Assembly: GCF_000002985.6 (NCBI RefSeq)
Contig: NC_003284.9
Location: forward strand, 1 to 64,000
DNA length: 64,000 bases
Direction: 5' to 3'
Source: Caenorhabditis elegans
Lineage: Eukaryota > Nematoda > Chromadorea > Rhabditida > Rhabditidae
The position numbers were made by a program, and so were the translations under genes. This document shows positions 48,791-59,365 of the stretch, in pieces; within the stretch, counting starts at the first letter, position 1, and every line of letters starts with the position of its first letter. Under the pieces are notes generated by a model. The model saw only the letters and a list, made by a program, of their open reading frames with translations. It had not been told where the DNA came from and searched no databases.

Positions 48791-50433
48791 ATCGCTGGAA
48801 AATCGATTTTTTCGCAAAAAAATGAGCTCCGGGAGAGAAATCAGCAGTAAAAATGGATTTTAACGCTGAAAAACCGGATTTTCACCGAAAAAGTCTGAAA
48901 TTTCGCGTTTTGCAGTTAAATTTTCAGCATTTTCAGCGAATTTCTGACTGAAAAAATCGTTTTTTTGTGAAAAACTCAATTTTTCTCGTAAAAATAGCCA
49001 GAAAACCAAATTTTAACGCTGAAAACCCTAATTTTTCCCCGAAAAAACCTGAAAATACACGTTTTTCAGTCAAAATTTAGCATTTTTAGCTGATTTCTGT
49101 GGAAAAATGGCTGGAAAATCGATTTTTTCGTGAAAAACTTTAATTTTTCTTGTAAAAATAGCCAGAAACCCAAATTTTAACGCTGAAAATGCGATTTTTC
49201 ACCGGAAAAGCCTGAAATTTCGCGTTTTTCAGTCAAAATTTAGCATTTTTAGCGAATTTCTGAAGAATATTGGCTGAAAAAATCCAAGGAAAAAACGTCA
49301 AAAATCAGGGATTTTGAACTAAAATAGAGCTTATTCAGAGATTTTCAACTGAAAATTTGAATTTTAATGCTATTTAAAGTAGTTTGTAGATCAAACTCGG
49401 TTTTTCTCAGCGATTTCCAGCGAAGTCTGCAAAAAATTCTATAAATTTTAGGCTTTTTTTGGGAGAAATTGGGGATTTTTTGAAGATTTTTTAGCTTTTT
49501 TAGTTTTTTTTCTCGGCGTTTTTTGCTCAATTTTCGATGAAAATTAGGGAGTTTTTAGGCTTAAAGTTGAAAAATTGGACTATTTTGTGGAAAAAATGGG
49601 AGTTTTCGGATGATTTTGACTTAAAATTGGGCTTTTCGTGAAATTTTTTAGCCTTTTCTGGAAAAATGGACGTTTTGAGCACTTTTTTGAAGATTTTCAG
49701 CTCAAAATCAACAATTTTGACAAGATTTCAGTCATTTTTCGGCGTTTTTTGCTCAGTTTTCGATAAAAATTAGGGAGTTTTTAGGTTAAAAGTTGAAAAT
49801 TTGGAGCATTTTGTCGAAAAAATGGGATTTTTTGAAATATTTTGACCTAAAATTGATTAGAAAAATGCATTTTTTTAACTTGAAAAACCCTCTAATCATT
49901 TTTCGGTGAAAAATCGGATTTTCAGCGTTAAAATCCGGTTTTCTAGCTATTTTCGCTATTTTTTTCAGGGAAAATTCGATTTTCCAGCCATTTTTCTTCA
50001 AAAATTTGGCTGGAAAATGATTGAAATTGGCCGAAATTTTGTGAAAATCGTCGAAAAATGACGGAAAATTGCCAAGAAAACTCACGGAATTTGAGGGTTT
50101 TTAGCTGAATTTCAGTAATTTCCCGGGCTTTTTCAGCTAAATTTTTGTCAAAAATCGGAATTTTAGCGACTTTTTTCCAATTTTATGGCGATTTCTGGCG
50201 ATTTTATGATGGAAAAAAACTGAATTTTTGCAATTTTTGCTAGAAAATTTCGAAAAAATTGGCGATTTTCCACCGGATTTTCGTCAAAATTGGCTGAAAA
50301 TTCACGAATTTGGGGATTTTCCAGCTGAATTTCAGGCAAAAATCGAAATTTCGTCAATTTTTTTAATTTTTGAGCGAAAATTGGCTGAAAATTCACGAGT
50401 TTTGGGCCGATTTTAGTGATTTTCAGTGATTTT

Positions 50434-50575
50434 TCACGAGTTTTTCGTCGATTTTCTTCGATTTCGCGATGAAATTGTCGATTTTTGCCCGTTTTTTGTG
50501 ATTTTCGGGCGATTTCCACGAATTTTCGGCACTTTGAATCGATCTTCCCGGGATATATGCAGGAGAACGCTGAAA
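50434..50575 (-). pseudogene. Inverted copy of an RSPxYxPGREDRF-type exon
   Basis: On the minus strand, RSPAYIPGREDRFKVPKIRG matches in pattern the plus-strand exon at 48692-48760. It is preceded by an acceptor-like TTTTCAGCG. This suggests local inverted duplication of an exon. Confidence 0.4.
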
Positions 50576-51423
50576 ATATGAATTTTCACTGAAAAATGCC
50601 AAAAATAACCCAAATTTCCTGATTTTTCCACTAAAAACTTCAATTTTTAATAACTTTACCATTAAAAATTACAAAAAAATTCCGATTTTCCTTCTATTTT
50701 CACCGGAAATCCTCAATTTTTCAGGCTTTTCCCGGCAAAAATCGCCGAAAATTCGGAATTTTTCACTAAAAAGTCCATTTTTTCAGCTTTTCCCCGTCAA
50801 AAACCCCCAAAATTCTCTTTTTTATCCTCTAAAACCTCTCAATTAACTGGAAATAATGAAAATCCGGCAAAAACGGTAGAAAATTGACTAAAAAAGCCAA
50901 AAAAATCGGACGACAATGTCAAAAATTCACTGAAAATGGCCGGAAAAACTGAAAAAATCGATGAAAAATGATTGAAAATGTCAAAAAATCCGGCAAAAAT
51001 GGTAGAAAATGGTCGAAAAACCGAAAAAATCACTAGACAATTGGTGAAACTTTCAAAATTTCACTGAAAATGGCCGAAAATAGCCTGAAAATTCAATTTG
51101 CTACATGAAATATCAGATTTTTAACTGAAAAACAGGCAATTTTTTGAATTTTTTTCACTAAAAAATGCGGAAAAATTGCATATTTTCGCCAAAAACTTCA
51201 ATTTTTAATGACTTTTCCATTAAAAATTACCAAAAATTCCGATTTTCCCTCTATTTTCTCAGAAACTATCAATTTTCTGGCAAAAAAATCACTAAATTTG
51301 CTGAAAAATCGCCTAAAAACCTCGAATTTTCCTATATTTTCACGAAAAAAGCGGAATTTTTCACTAAAAACTCAATTTTTTCAGCTTTTCCCCGTCAAAA
51401 ACCACAAATTTCGCCTATTTTCT

Positions 51424-51999
51424 CCTAAATCTCTAGCAACATCTTCTTTTCTGATAGTTTGCCCGTTTATGGAGTACGTAAAGTCCTTTTTGTTGGTACC
51501 TAGTGTCATGTGTACCGTTTTACTGTTGTTCAGGTCAAGTTTTGACAATTTAGACCACTCACTAACCAAGTTAATTGCCAGTTGCAATTTATTCTCGTTT
51601 TCCTTTTTTGGAGTCTTAACATATAATTTTGTGTCATCCGCAAATTGCTGACATTGCACATTACCAGGTAGTATTGATGATATTTCATTCACGAAAATTC
51701 CGAAAAGTACAGGCGAGAGAACTGCCCCCTGAGGCACTCCGCAGATGGCCTGCTTTACACTGGAGAGGGTATTTCCTATTTTTACTCTAAATGTTCTATT
51801 TGCTAGAAATTGCTTAATCCAAATTAAAAGGTTCTTGTTCAGGCCTATTTTTACTAATTTTTCTAAGAGAAGATCATGGGCTATTCTATCGAATGCTTTG
51901 GAGTAATCCAAATAAATAATATCTACTTGAGCACCTTCGTCAATACTTTGAGTCCAATAGTTAATGCTATCTAGCAGATTCGTAATTGTTGATTGTTGA
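51424..51999 (-). mobile_element. Non-LTR retrotransposon reverse transcriptase fragment
   Basis: An open frame of about 190 codons with RT motifs in order: IIYLDYSKAFDRI (motif A, catalytic D), GVPQGAVLSPVLFGIFVNEI (motif B), QQFADDTKLYV (motif C, FADD) and TVHMTLGTN (motif D/E). It starts near TITNLLDSINYW and stops at VARDLG, where the family would continue. Both ends are lost; no endonuclease and no tail. The style is CR1/jockey-like. Confidence 0.9.
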
Positions 52000-52239
52000 T
52001 AATTTTCAATTTTTTCAACAAAAAACTTGTGAAAATGGATTTTGTGGAAACTTTAAAAAAAAAGGTTGAAAATCACAGGAAAAACGTACAATTTTTGAAA
52101 AAAAAATCCTGAATTAAAAAATCCACGCCCAATTATTGGCAGTTCGGGAAAAACTTGAAATATCCCCAACAAAAAACTAGTTTTTGTTAGTTTTTCGGAC
52201 AAAATGCCTCTCTTTAGCCGAAATAACGGATCCTGAAAA

Positions 52240-52490
52240 ACTTCAATTTTAGTGGAAATGCGCTCTATTGCGAATAAGAGGTACGAATTCCGCTATTTCC
52301 CCCACTTTGTAATTGTTTCTGAAAAAGCCATCGACTTTAAAGGGACATGATCTACCCCCATGTCCCTTTAAAATAGGTGAGCCCCAGCACAAATACATTG
52401 TGGAAAACGCATGAAATTGTACCTACTATTCTCAATGGAGCGCATTTGCCACCGGGGATGCGGAAGCTATGCCCAAATTTCCCATTTTCG
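52240..52490. repeat. Inverted repeat with CGCTCTATTG / CAATGGAGCG arms
   Basis: ATGCGCTCTATTGCG at 52258 and TCTCAATGGAGCGCAT at about 52432 are inverted, followed by GATGCGGAAGCTATGCCC, which recurs at 7918 and 10547. Fold-back family member; the centre contains TTAAAGGGACATG and its inverse. Confidence 0.7.
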
Positions 52491-53229
52491 AGAAAATTGT
52501 AAAACTGAACAATTGAACCGAGAAATGGGCGGAGCTTAATTAAGAACTAGGTTTTAAACAATAAGAAAACTCCCCTACAATGGTTTTTTGTTGCATGGAA
52601 TCGATTAAATTCCGATTTCTAACCAAGCTTTCTTTTCGGTTTTTTTTTAAATTCAATTTATTCCAAAAGCTTTGAAACATGAAAAATAATATTTCTCAAT
52701 TCTTTTCAAACATTTTTTTAATAATTTGGAAAAAAGTTATTTAAATTTAACAAAAAATCGATAATTTTGCCTATTTTTTCCAGTGGCTACAAAGCGGATA
52801 TGTGGAGTGCAGGTGTCACCCTTTACAACCTGGTTTCTGGAAAATATCCATTCGAAAAGCCTGTTCTATTGAAATTGTATGAATGTATTGAAACTGAGCC
52901 ACTACAAATGCCAACTAATGTTCAATTGACAAAGGATCTACAGGAGTTTGTTTTTTTTTCAGAAAAAAAGAAACATCAAATATTAGAATTGCAGAAAAAT
53001 AGAAAATTTCACTCAAAATGGATAAAATCTCTCTTAAAATATTTATGTAAATACATGATTGTAAGAATCATAATTATTCATATTTTGAAGTTATCAAAAA
53101 ATTTATAGAATTGTTAAGTTTGCATTAATTAGATTTTTCCAGTTTGCAAAAAAAAAAGAATAATTATTTTCGAATTCCCGCGCAAACGAGTGACGCAGTT
53201 AAAAACAACTGCCGGAAAACAAAGAAATA

Positions 53230-54471
53230 TCAGGTTGTCCCATAAGTTTTTGTACTTTTTTTCAAATATTTTTCCAAAACTTCTAGAAAGTTTTAAAATT
53301 TTTTCATCGTAGGTCGTGTCAAGGTCGGGTCGTCCCCTTTCAGAAAAGATTCATTTCATCCATTTCTACTTTGCCACGATGACAATCATCAAACTTGAAC
53401 GTCGAGACGTTAGATTGCTTCTTCTTTATGAATTTCGTCTTGGTCATTCAGCAATGGAAGCGGAACGAAACATATGCGGTGCGATGGGTGAGGGAGCACT
53501 CTCTTATAATACAGCAAAGAGTTGGTTTCAAAAGTTCAAGAACGGCGACTTCAGTCTCGAAGAAATAGAACGTTCTGGGCGACCGGTAGAGTTAAATGAA
53601 GAAGACCTAGTGAAGCTGGTGGAGGAAGAGCCTCGTCTTAGTCTTCGTGAAATGGAAGAGAAGCTTGAGTGTTGTCATAGCACAATTGCACGTCACTTGG
53701 GTCGCCTTGGTTTTACTTCAAAACTTGGAACTTGGGTGCCTCATGAACTTTCGGCATCACAGAAGCTCACTCGGGTCAACGTTTGTACTCAACTTCTAAC
53801 TTTTCGTCGAAAGTTCGATTGGCTGAACAATCTGGTTACTGGAGATGAGAAGTGGGTGCTCTATGTTAACCATTCCAGAAAACGTCAATGGCTTCCGATC
53901 GGTGAGAAAGGAATACCGACGCCAAAGCCTGATCTTCACCCAAAAAAGATTATGATCTGTGTCTGGTGGGGTGTTCAAGGACCCGTGCACTGGGAATTGT
54001 TGCCAACTAATAAAACTATCACTGCTGATTACTATTGTGCCCAATTGGACCGAGTTGCAGAAAAGACCAACGGAAAATATGAAAAACTATATTTTCTTCA
54101 CGATAATGCTAGGCCTCATGTCGCCAAGAAGACTTTCCAAAAGCTGCAAGATCTTGGTTGGACTGTTTTACCGCATCCACCATATTCTCCAGATCTTGCA
54201 CCAACCGACTACCATTTGTTCTTGTCTCTCAGTGACTACATGCGCGACAAGCAATTCGACGACGAAGAGCATCTCAAAACTGAACTCTCCACTTTCTTCT
54301 CATCGCGTTCGCCGGATTTCTTCTCCCGTGGCATCATGATGTTACCTAGTAAATGGCAACAAGTGGTGGACACTAATGGTGAATACTTGTGTGAATAGTA
54401 CTACTTGTCGCTTGAGAGAAATAAATTTTTTTCAAAAAAAAAATAGTACAAAAACTTATGGGACAACCTGA
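53230..54471 (+). mobile_element. Intact mariner transposon with TA duplication
   Basis: 1242 bases with 27-base perfect terminal inverted repeats (TCAGGTTGTCCCATAAGTTT...), flanked by TA at 53228-53229 and 54472-54473. It contains one uninterrupted transposase gene. Perfect termini and an open frame suggest recent insertion. Confidence 0.95.
53379..54398 (+). CDS. Mariner transposase (D,D34D)
   Basis: 339 residues from MTIIKLERRDVRLLLLYEFR; an upstream in-frame start at 53316 would add 21 residues, but the 53379 start matches the usual length near 340-350. It cuts and pastes the element by a DDD catalytic triad. Domains: an N-terminal HTH (YNTAKSWFQKFKNGDFSLEE, SGRP), a second HTH (SLREMEEKLECCHSTIARHL), then catalytic motifs VTGDEKWVLYVN, FLHDNARPHVA and YSPDLAPTDYHLF. 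The spacing between the second and third Asp fits 34 residues. No stops or shifts, so it may be active. Confidence 0.95.
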   Translation: MTIIKLERRDVRLLLLYEFRLGHSAMEAERNICGAMGEGALSYNTAKSWFQKFKNGDFSLEEIERSGRPVELNEEDLVKLVEEEPRLSLREMEEKLECCHSTIARHLGRLGFTSKLGTWVPHELSASQKLTRVNVCTQLLTFRRKFDWLNNLVTGDEKWVLYVNHSRKRQWLPIGEKGIPTPKPDLHPKKIMICVWWGVQGPVHWELLPTNKTITADYYCAQLDRVAEKTNGKYEKLYFLHDNARPHVAKKTFQKLQDLGWTVLPHPPYSPDLAPTDYHLFLSLSDYMRDKQFDDEEHLKTELSTFFSSRSPDFFSRGIMMLPSKWQQVVDTNGEYLCE

Positions 54472-54978
54472 TAATTAGGCTTTTTTTTTGCAAAATTGAA
54501 AAAATCTAATTAATATAAATAGAAAAGTACTATAAATTTTTTAAAAATGGTTTTCAAATAACAAAACTGTCGGAAAACGCAAAAAATGTCGAAAGTGACG
54601 TCACTCGTTTGCGCGGTAATTCGAAAAAAAATCTGCCCTTTTTAAATGTGCTTTTTTTGTTGCAAAATTTGAGAAAAATCATTTAAAACAATTTAAAAAA
54701 TTCTATAAAGTTTCTAACAGTTATGTTTGATATACTGCAACTGTATTCTGTCATTTATGGGGTTATGGGGTTATTCAAGTAATGTTGCAAAATTTATTTA
54801 AATACATTTATGACGTCTGTATAACGTAATTGTTTTTTAAAATGTGGGTTGATACAGTTGTGAAGTCATTTCTTTGAACATATCTTAGTTTTCCGACACC
54901 ACTTAAATAACCCCATTATTCAAGTAGTGTCGGTAAATTAAAATGTGTTTTAAAAATGCGTCACAACTGTATTAAATT

Positions 54979-55215
54979 AAAGGTGGGGTACCGAAATTTG
55001 AGAGTTTGCTTTTTTAGACCCAAAATGGTTCAAAACTACTGAATTTCGTAATGAGACGTTCTGAAAATTTTTCAAAAAAAAAAGTTATGTCCGCTCAAAG
55101 TTTTTTGGAAAAAATGGTCAATTTTTAGTTAAAATCACAAATTTTGGAAACTTATCGGTGTCGCAGCGGTTGGAACTTAATTTTTATTTATTCATCATTT
55201 TTTAATTTTTTGGTC
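54979..55215. repeat. Half of a fold-back element
   Basis: AAAGGTGGGGTACCGAAATTT at 54979 and the following sequence match 57108-57355 (GGAGTACCGAAATTTGAG, TTCGTAATGAGAC, TCGGTGTCGCA, GGTCTTTGAxTGGGCG). Only one half is present here. Confidence 0.8.
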
Positions 55216-55748
55216 TTTGATTGGGCGTAAAATTTTTTTCGAAATTGGAAACCTAACGATGTCGGTTTTTCGATTTTCCGAAAAATATGTTTACAAAAAA
55301 CATAAGAAAACATATAAATTTGACATATACATATATATACCTATAGACTACCGTATTTCTTCTATTAATATGGCTGCAATACTATTTTTCGATGTTCTTC
55401 CCGCTTGCAATACTAATAGGGAGTGCAATACTAATTTTCAGAACATTTTCTGACTTTGAGCTTACTAGTTTTTTCCTGAAAAAAACTCGAATCATATGTA
55501 AAAATTCAGAAAATTTGATTTTCATATAAGTTCAAAAACTTCAATCTCGTAGAAATGATGTGAAAACTGTTGCAAAATAGGCAAAAAATGTTGTTGAAAT
55601 TCTGAAATTAGCGAGACGGGTTTGCAATACAAAAAAGCTAACGCAAGACTATTAGAGAGTGCAACACTAATAGAGAGTGCTATACTAATTTTCGGAAGGT
55701 CTCCGAGGGGCAATACTAATAGGGAGGCCATATTAATAGAAGATATAC

Positions 55749-55790
<42 letters not shown>
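55749..55790. repeat. (TA)n microsatellite
   Basis: About 18-20 TA dinucleotides immediately left of a mariner-like terminal inverted repeat. A shorter TA run is also on its right (56739-56752). Confidence 0.95.
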
Positions 55791-55792
<2 letters not shown>

Positions 55793-56738
55793 CAGGGTGG
55801 GCCAAAAGTATGGTAACACATGAAGCGCTCTTTTACATGAGCTTTTCGCGCGACTGCCACGTCAAACGTACATTCTTTTATCGAATACTGATAGCTGAAT
55901 AAATTTCCTTCAATTTGACTCAAATTTGTAATGTTTCCCAATAAGGTGCGATATTAATCACCTCGACAATTTGGCGAACCCTTTCGAAAAAACGGTAATT
56001 TGGCACGCGGCACTTCCCACGCAAACGCACCTCCCATGCACGCCAATAATTTTCAGATGTATGATTTTTATGTTAAATCGAAAGTTGAAGAAATGAAGAA
56101 GCGTTTTTGATTGTTTTTGTAGCATATAAAAATTTTCTGTGTCGGCACTGGCGCCTAGCAATAACCTTTGAATATTTCATGAATTCAACTTTCCGAAATT
56201 TACTCAGTTTTTTTGGTTTCACAAGGCGTAACGACCCACAAAATCATCCGAGCTAAATTTTTTATAAAAATTCTGAAAAGTCAGGTCAAAACGTGCCAAA
56301 AAGTACTAAAATGAATTTTTCTTCATACTGCTGCCGCCGCTCACATCCATGTTTCTGGCGACTGAGTCATTCAAGACTTAAACTACTGCCACAGTCCATG
56401 ACAGAAATACCACGACAGAAATTTTTTGGATTTTTGTTTGAAAAGAATCTCCAGACCAAGAGCATTCTTTGAACTATAAAAACTTGTAAGATACTTGATG
56501 GATTCCTCGAGAAAAATGTCGAAATCCCGCAGAATGCCGACTTGCGTGCCATAAAGATCGTGATCTCAAAAGTTCTGAAGGCCTGTAGCGATGCGGATGG
56601 GGAAATTTTGAAAATTCAAAACGTTAATCTGGTCAGTATTTTATGGAGAACAAAACTTGTAAAAATTGATGTAATAACTCTCTCCACACGTGAAGTTATA
56701 GAGCTGCAAACGTGTTACCATACTTTTGGCCCACCCTG
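55793..56738 (+). mobile_element. Decayed mariner/Tc-like element
   Basis: Terminal inverted repeats CAGGGTGGGCCAAAAGTATG (27 bases identical on both ends) are flanked by TA. The 946-base interior is too short for a full transposase; near 56560-56620 a frame reads IVISKVLKACSDADGEIL, like the C-terminal end of mariner-type transposases. Non-autonomous and internally deleted. Confidence 0.85.
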
Positions 56739-57107
56739 TATATATATATATAAATAAATAATGCTATATATATAATGCTCAAAATTTCAGTTATTCATAA
56801 AAAAAATTTTACCTTTAAAAACTCAGAACTTTTCGAAATTTTCCTCAAAACCTGCCAAAATTTACAAATTTCCATTAAAAAAATTGGGTCTGCTAATTAT
56901 CTCTTTGTAGTTTGTAGTCCAGCAGACCCAAGTCTATAAGGGGGATTTAATGGTTATAGTTTAAAAATCACTGGAAACGACATTTTTTCTCTAGTTTAAC
57001 CAAAATTCCATATTTTCACCATCTAAATTTCCTGTTAAAATTGTGGTAGAAAATGTTTGATTTTTCGGAAAACCTATTATAATTTCGTGATCTCCTAATA
57101 ACTATTT

Positions 57108-57660
57108 CAACATGGAGTACCGAAATTTGAGTCTTTGCTTTTTTTAGACCCAAATTGTGGTCCAAAACTACCGAATTTCGTAATGAGACATTCTGAAAAT
57201 TTCTCAAAAAAAAGTTATGGCCGTTCAAAGTTCGGAAAAATAAGGCCCATTTTCAGCTAAAATCAAAATTTTTTCGAACTTCTCGGTGTCGCAACATCTA
57301 GAACCTAATTTTTATTTAATTATCACTTTTTAATAAATATTGTGGTCTTTGAGTGGGCGTTTATTCGTTGATTTAAGTACATTTATAGGTCAGTGGGGCA
57401 CAAATAAAAGTTACATTTTGTGCCCAAAAGATCATAAATGTACTTAAATCAAAGAATAAACGCCCACTCAGAGACCACAATATTTATTAAAAAGTGATGA
57501 ATAAATAAAAATTATATTCCAGACTTTGCGACACCGAGAAGTTGGAAACAATTTTGATTTTAGCTGAAAACGGGCCTTATTTTCTCAAATTTTTAACCGC
57601 CATAACTTTTTTTTGAGTAATTTTCAGAACGTCTCATTACGAAATTTTTAAATAATTTTC
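57108..57660. repeat. Fold-back element in the kinase-like intron
   Basis: The halves are inverted around about 57409: TTCGTAATGAGACATTCTGA near 57176 pairs with AGAACGTCTCATTACGAA near 57642; GGGCGTTTATTCGTTGATTT is inverted near the centre. It is related to the half copy at 54979-55215. Confidence 0.88.
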
Positions 57661-57883
57661 AGACTTCAATAATTATGATATTTTGAAGTTTTTTAATTCA
57701 TACTGCTGAAAATTTCAAATTTTCGAAGTTTAGTCTAAATTTATTAATTTTCCTTCTCTTTTTTACAGTTTGCTCACAAAACTTCTGGAAAAAGACTTTA
57801 ACGAGCGTCCAACGTGTCTCGAAACAATGATTCATCCATGGTTTCTGTCAACTTTCCCAGAGGTAACGAGAAAAAATCTCACT

Positions 57884-58170
57884 GCAACTTTTTCCTCACG
57901 AGGGACGAGGAAAAGTGGTTTCTAGGCCATGGCCGAGGGGCCGACAAATTTCAGCGGCCATTTATCTTGCTTTGTTTTCCGCCTGTTTTCTTTTGTTTTT
58001 CATCGATTTTTCCCGGTTTTTCTTATTAAAACTGATAAATAAATATTTTTTGCAGATGCTAAAACAATTTCCAAGTAAAAAAATTATGTATTCAGTGGGC
58101 AAGTAGCGGTGAAAGTGGGCAATGTAAAATGATGGATTACGGGAATACAAAACCTAAACTTTTTCTGAAA
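57884..58170 (+). repeat. Dispersed 290-bp repeat, copy 2
   Basis: Same orientation and almost the same sequence as 27976-28266, placed directly after the second kinase-like exon. Differences are single bases (for example GACAAATTTC against GACAAGTTTC). Confidence 0.85.
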
Positions 58171-58245
58171 CATGATACATATGTTGCTTAGATGCTGAAA
58201 TTACCTGATTTTCATAACGAGACCGCTGAAAAAGTTTTGAGGTTT

Positions 58246-58847
58246 TCAAAATTCAACTTTTTGTGCGAAAATCTCGACTTTTTCCTGTTCTGCCAGCAAA
58301 TGCTTCATCGAATTATTGTTCGTCCTGGCCATTACTATCCGCTGGGCTATGAAGCGCATGCACCGCCCGAGATCCTTGTTTTCAGTTTCCTGGTACTCAT
58401 AATACGTCTTCAGCTCGGGATCATTGCGAATTCTCTTCAGCAGATTCAAATGAGCGTTCAGTGTTATTATGTTCGGCTCCACATTGACCCTTGTCAATTC
58501 TGAATTATCCTTGAGTAGCTGGCAACGATCGCGATAACTTGACAACTGATATGAGGAGTATCGCAAATACACAGGAAGTTCCAACTTGAAAGGAGGTGCT
58601 TTGAAAGCGAATTTTATCACACGTAACATTTCCGATGTTTTGCCAGCTGAATATTTTTTCAGCGCAAAATAAATAACATTGTTATCATGCTATCAGAAAA
58701 AATTAACATACCGTTTTCTCCTATGGATCTTTTTTTGGCCTTAGATTTTAATTTTTCGGCATCTTCAGGCATTGGAGCAGTTTTACACTCAAAATAATAA
58801 AACTGCGTGGCGTGTACTGCAGAAAACCTAATATTTAGGCCCCGCAT
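58246..58847 (-). CDS. Small unrecognised two-exon gene
   Basis: Exon 1 is 58847-58712 (MRGLNIRFSAVHATQFYYFE, a Lys-rich KLKSKAKKRS) with donor GTATGTTAA; exon 2 is 58646-58246, reached through TTTTTCAG, and continues in phase to KVEIFAQKVEF. About 178 residues, mostly helical and charged, with no signal peptide. No frame damage. The first exon lies inside one arm of an inverted repeat, so the start could be wrong or imported. Function unknown. Confidence 0.45.
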
Positions 58848-59073
58848 TTTAATCGTCCACTCACGGGGAAAACGCAAAAAGCGGTACCCCAGGCAATATC
58901 AGCCGCCGACATCATTCGAGGTCCGCGCACCACACTATTTTTCTCACTGTTGGCGTGGCGAGCTGTCCCCCCTCCCCTATTTTTGTCTTTTCCCCGTGAG
59001 TGGACGATTAAAAGGCGGGGCTAAATATTAGGTTTTCTGCAGTACACGCCACGCAGTTTTATTATTTTGAGTG
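58788..59073. repeat. Inverted repeat, about 85-bp arms
   Basis: Left arm 58788-58873 (ACACTCAAAATAATAAAACT, GTGTACTGCAGAAAACC, GTCCACTCACGGGGAAAA) is inverted at 58987-59073. The spacer is about 110 bases. MITE-like; the left arm overlaps the start of the small gene. Confidence 0.9.
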
Positions 59074-59365
59074 TAAGTCGCTGAAAATTTACATGTTGAA
59101 TATATTAAAAATTATTAAGCAAGTTCGAACGACAAAAATGTTCCAAAAAGCGTTTTCTGAGCAGAAAACTCGAAAATGTTGTTTCGTTTTCGCGAATTTT
59201 AGGACAAAAAACTCAATTTCAAACAGCGCTCGCAAAAGACACAGCATGTGCGCCCTGTCGCACATATTTCGCTACTGACTATCAAACGTTGAATACTCAG
59301 TCAACGACTTTCCTTGGCCTAAAAATCGTCACTCATTTTACTTTTGGGCCCGTCGTCCATACAAG

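Larger units (their letters stand above)
53135..54665. repeat. Inverted-repeat element split by the mariner insertion
   Basis: Left flank TTCGAATTCCCGCGCAAACG then AGTGACGCAG (53170-53200) is inverted on the right as CTGACGTCACTC-like GAGTGACGTCAC with CGTTTGCGCGGTAATTCGAA (54600-54625). A-rich ends AGTTTGCAAAAAA and TTTTTTGTTGCAAAATT extend the symmetry. A host MITE-like element of roughly 280 bases without the mariner. Confidence 0.7.
52784..57862 (+). pseudogene. LKB1/STK11 (PAR-4)-like protein kinase, two C-lobe exons
   Basis: Exon 52784-52945 encodes [20 protein letters not shown] then [17 protein letters not shown]: subdomain IX (DxWSAGV) with a close match to LKB1 ([13 protein letters not shown]..). 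Exon 57769-57862 continues in phase: DLLTKLLEKDFNERPTCLET then MIHPWF, subdomain XI with its conserved Arg. The N-lobe, HRD and DFG motifs are absent upstream, where an RT fragment lies. The 4.8 kb intron holds a mariner transposon, a second mariner-like element and fold-backs. A fragment, not a working kinase; the LKB1 assignment is from memory of the motif. Confidence 0.8.

Noticed and set aside
58650..58720. P-loop-like GENAGKTS in the small two-exon gene
   Set aside because: Spacing is one residue short of GxxxxGK(S/T), it spans a splice junction, and no other NTPase motif follows.
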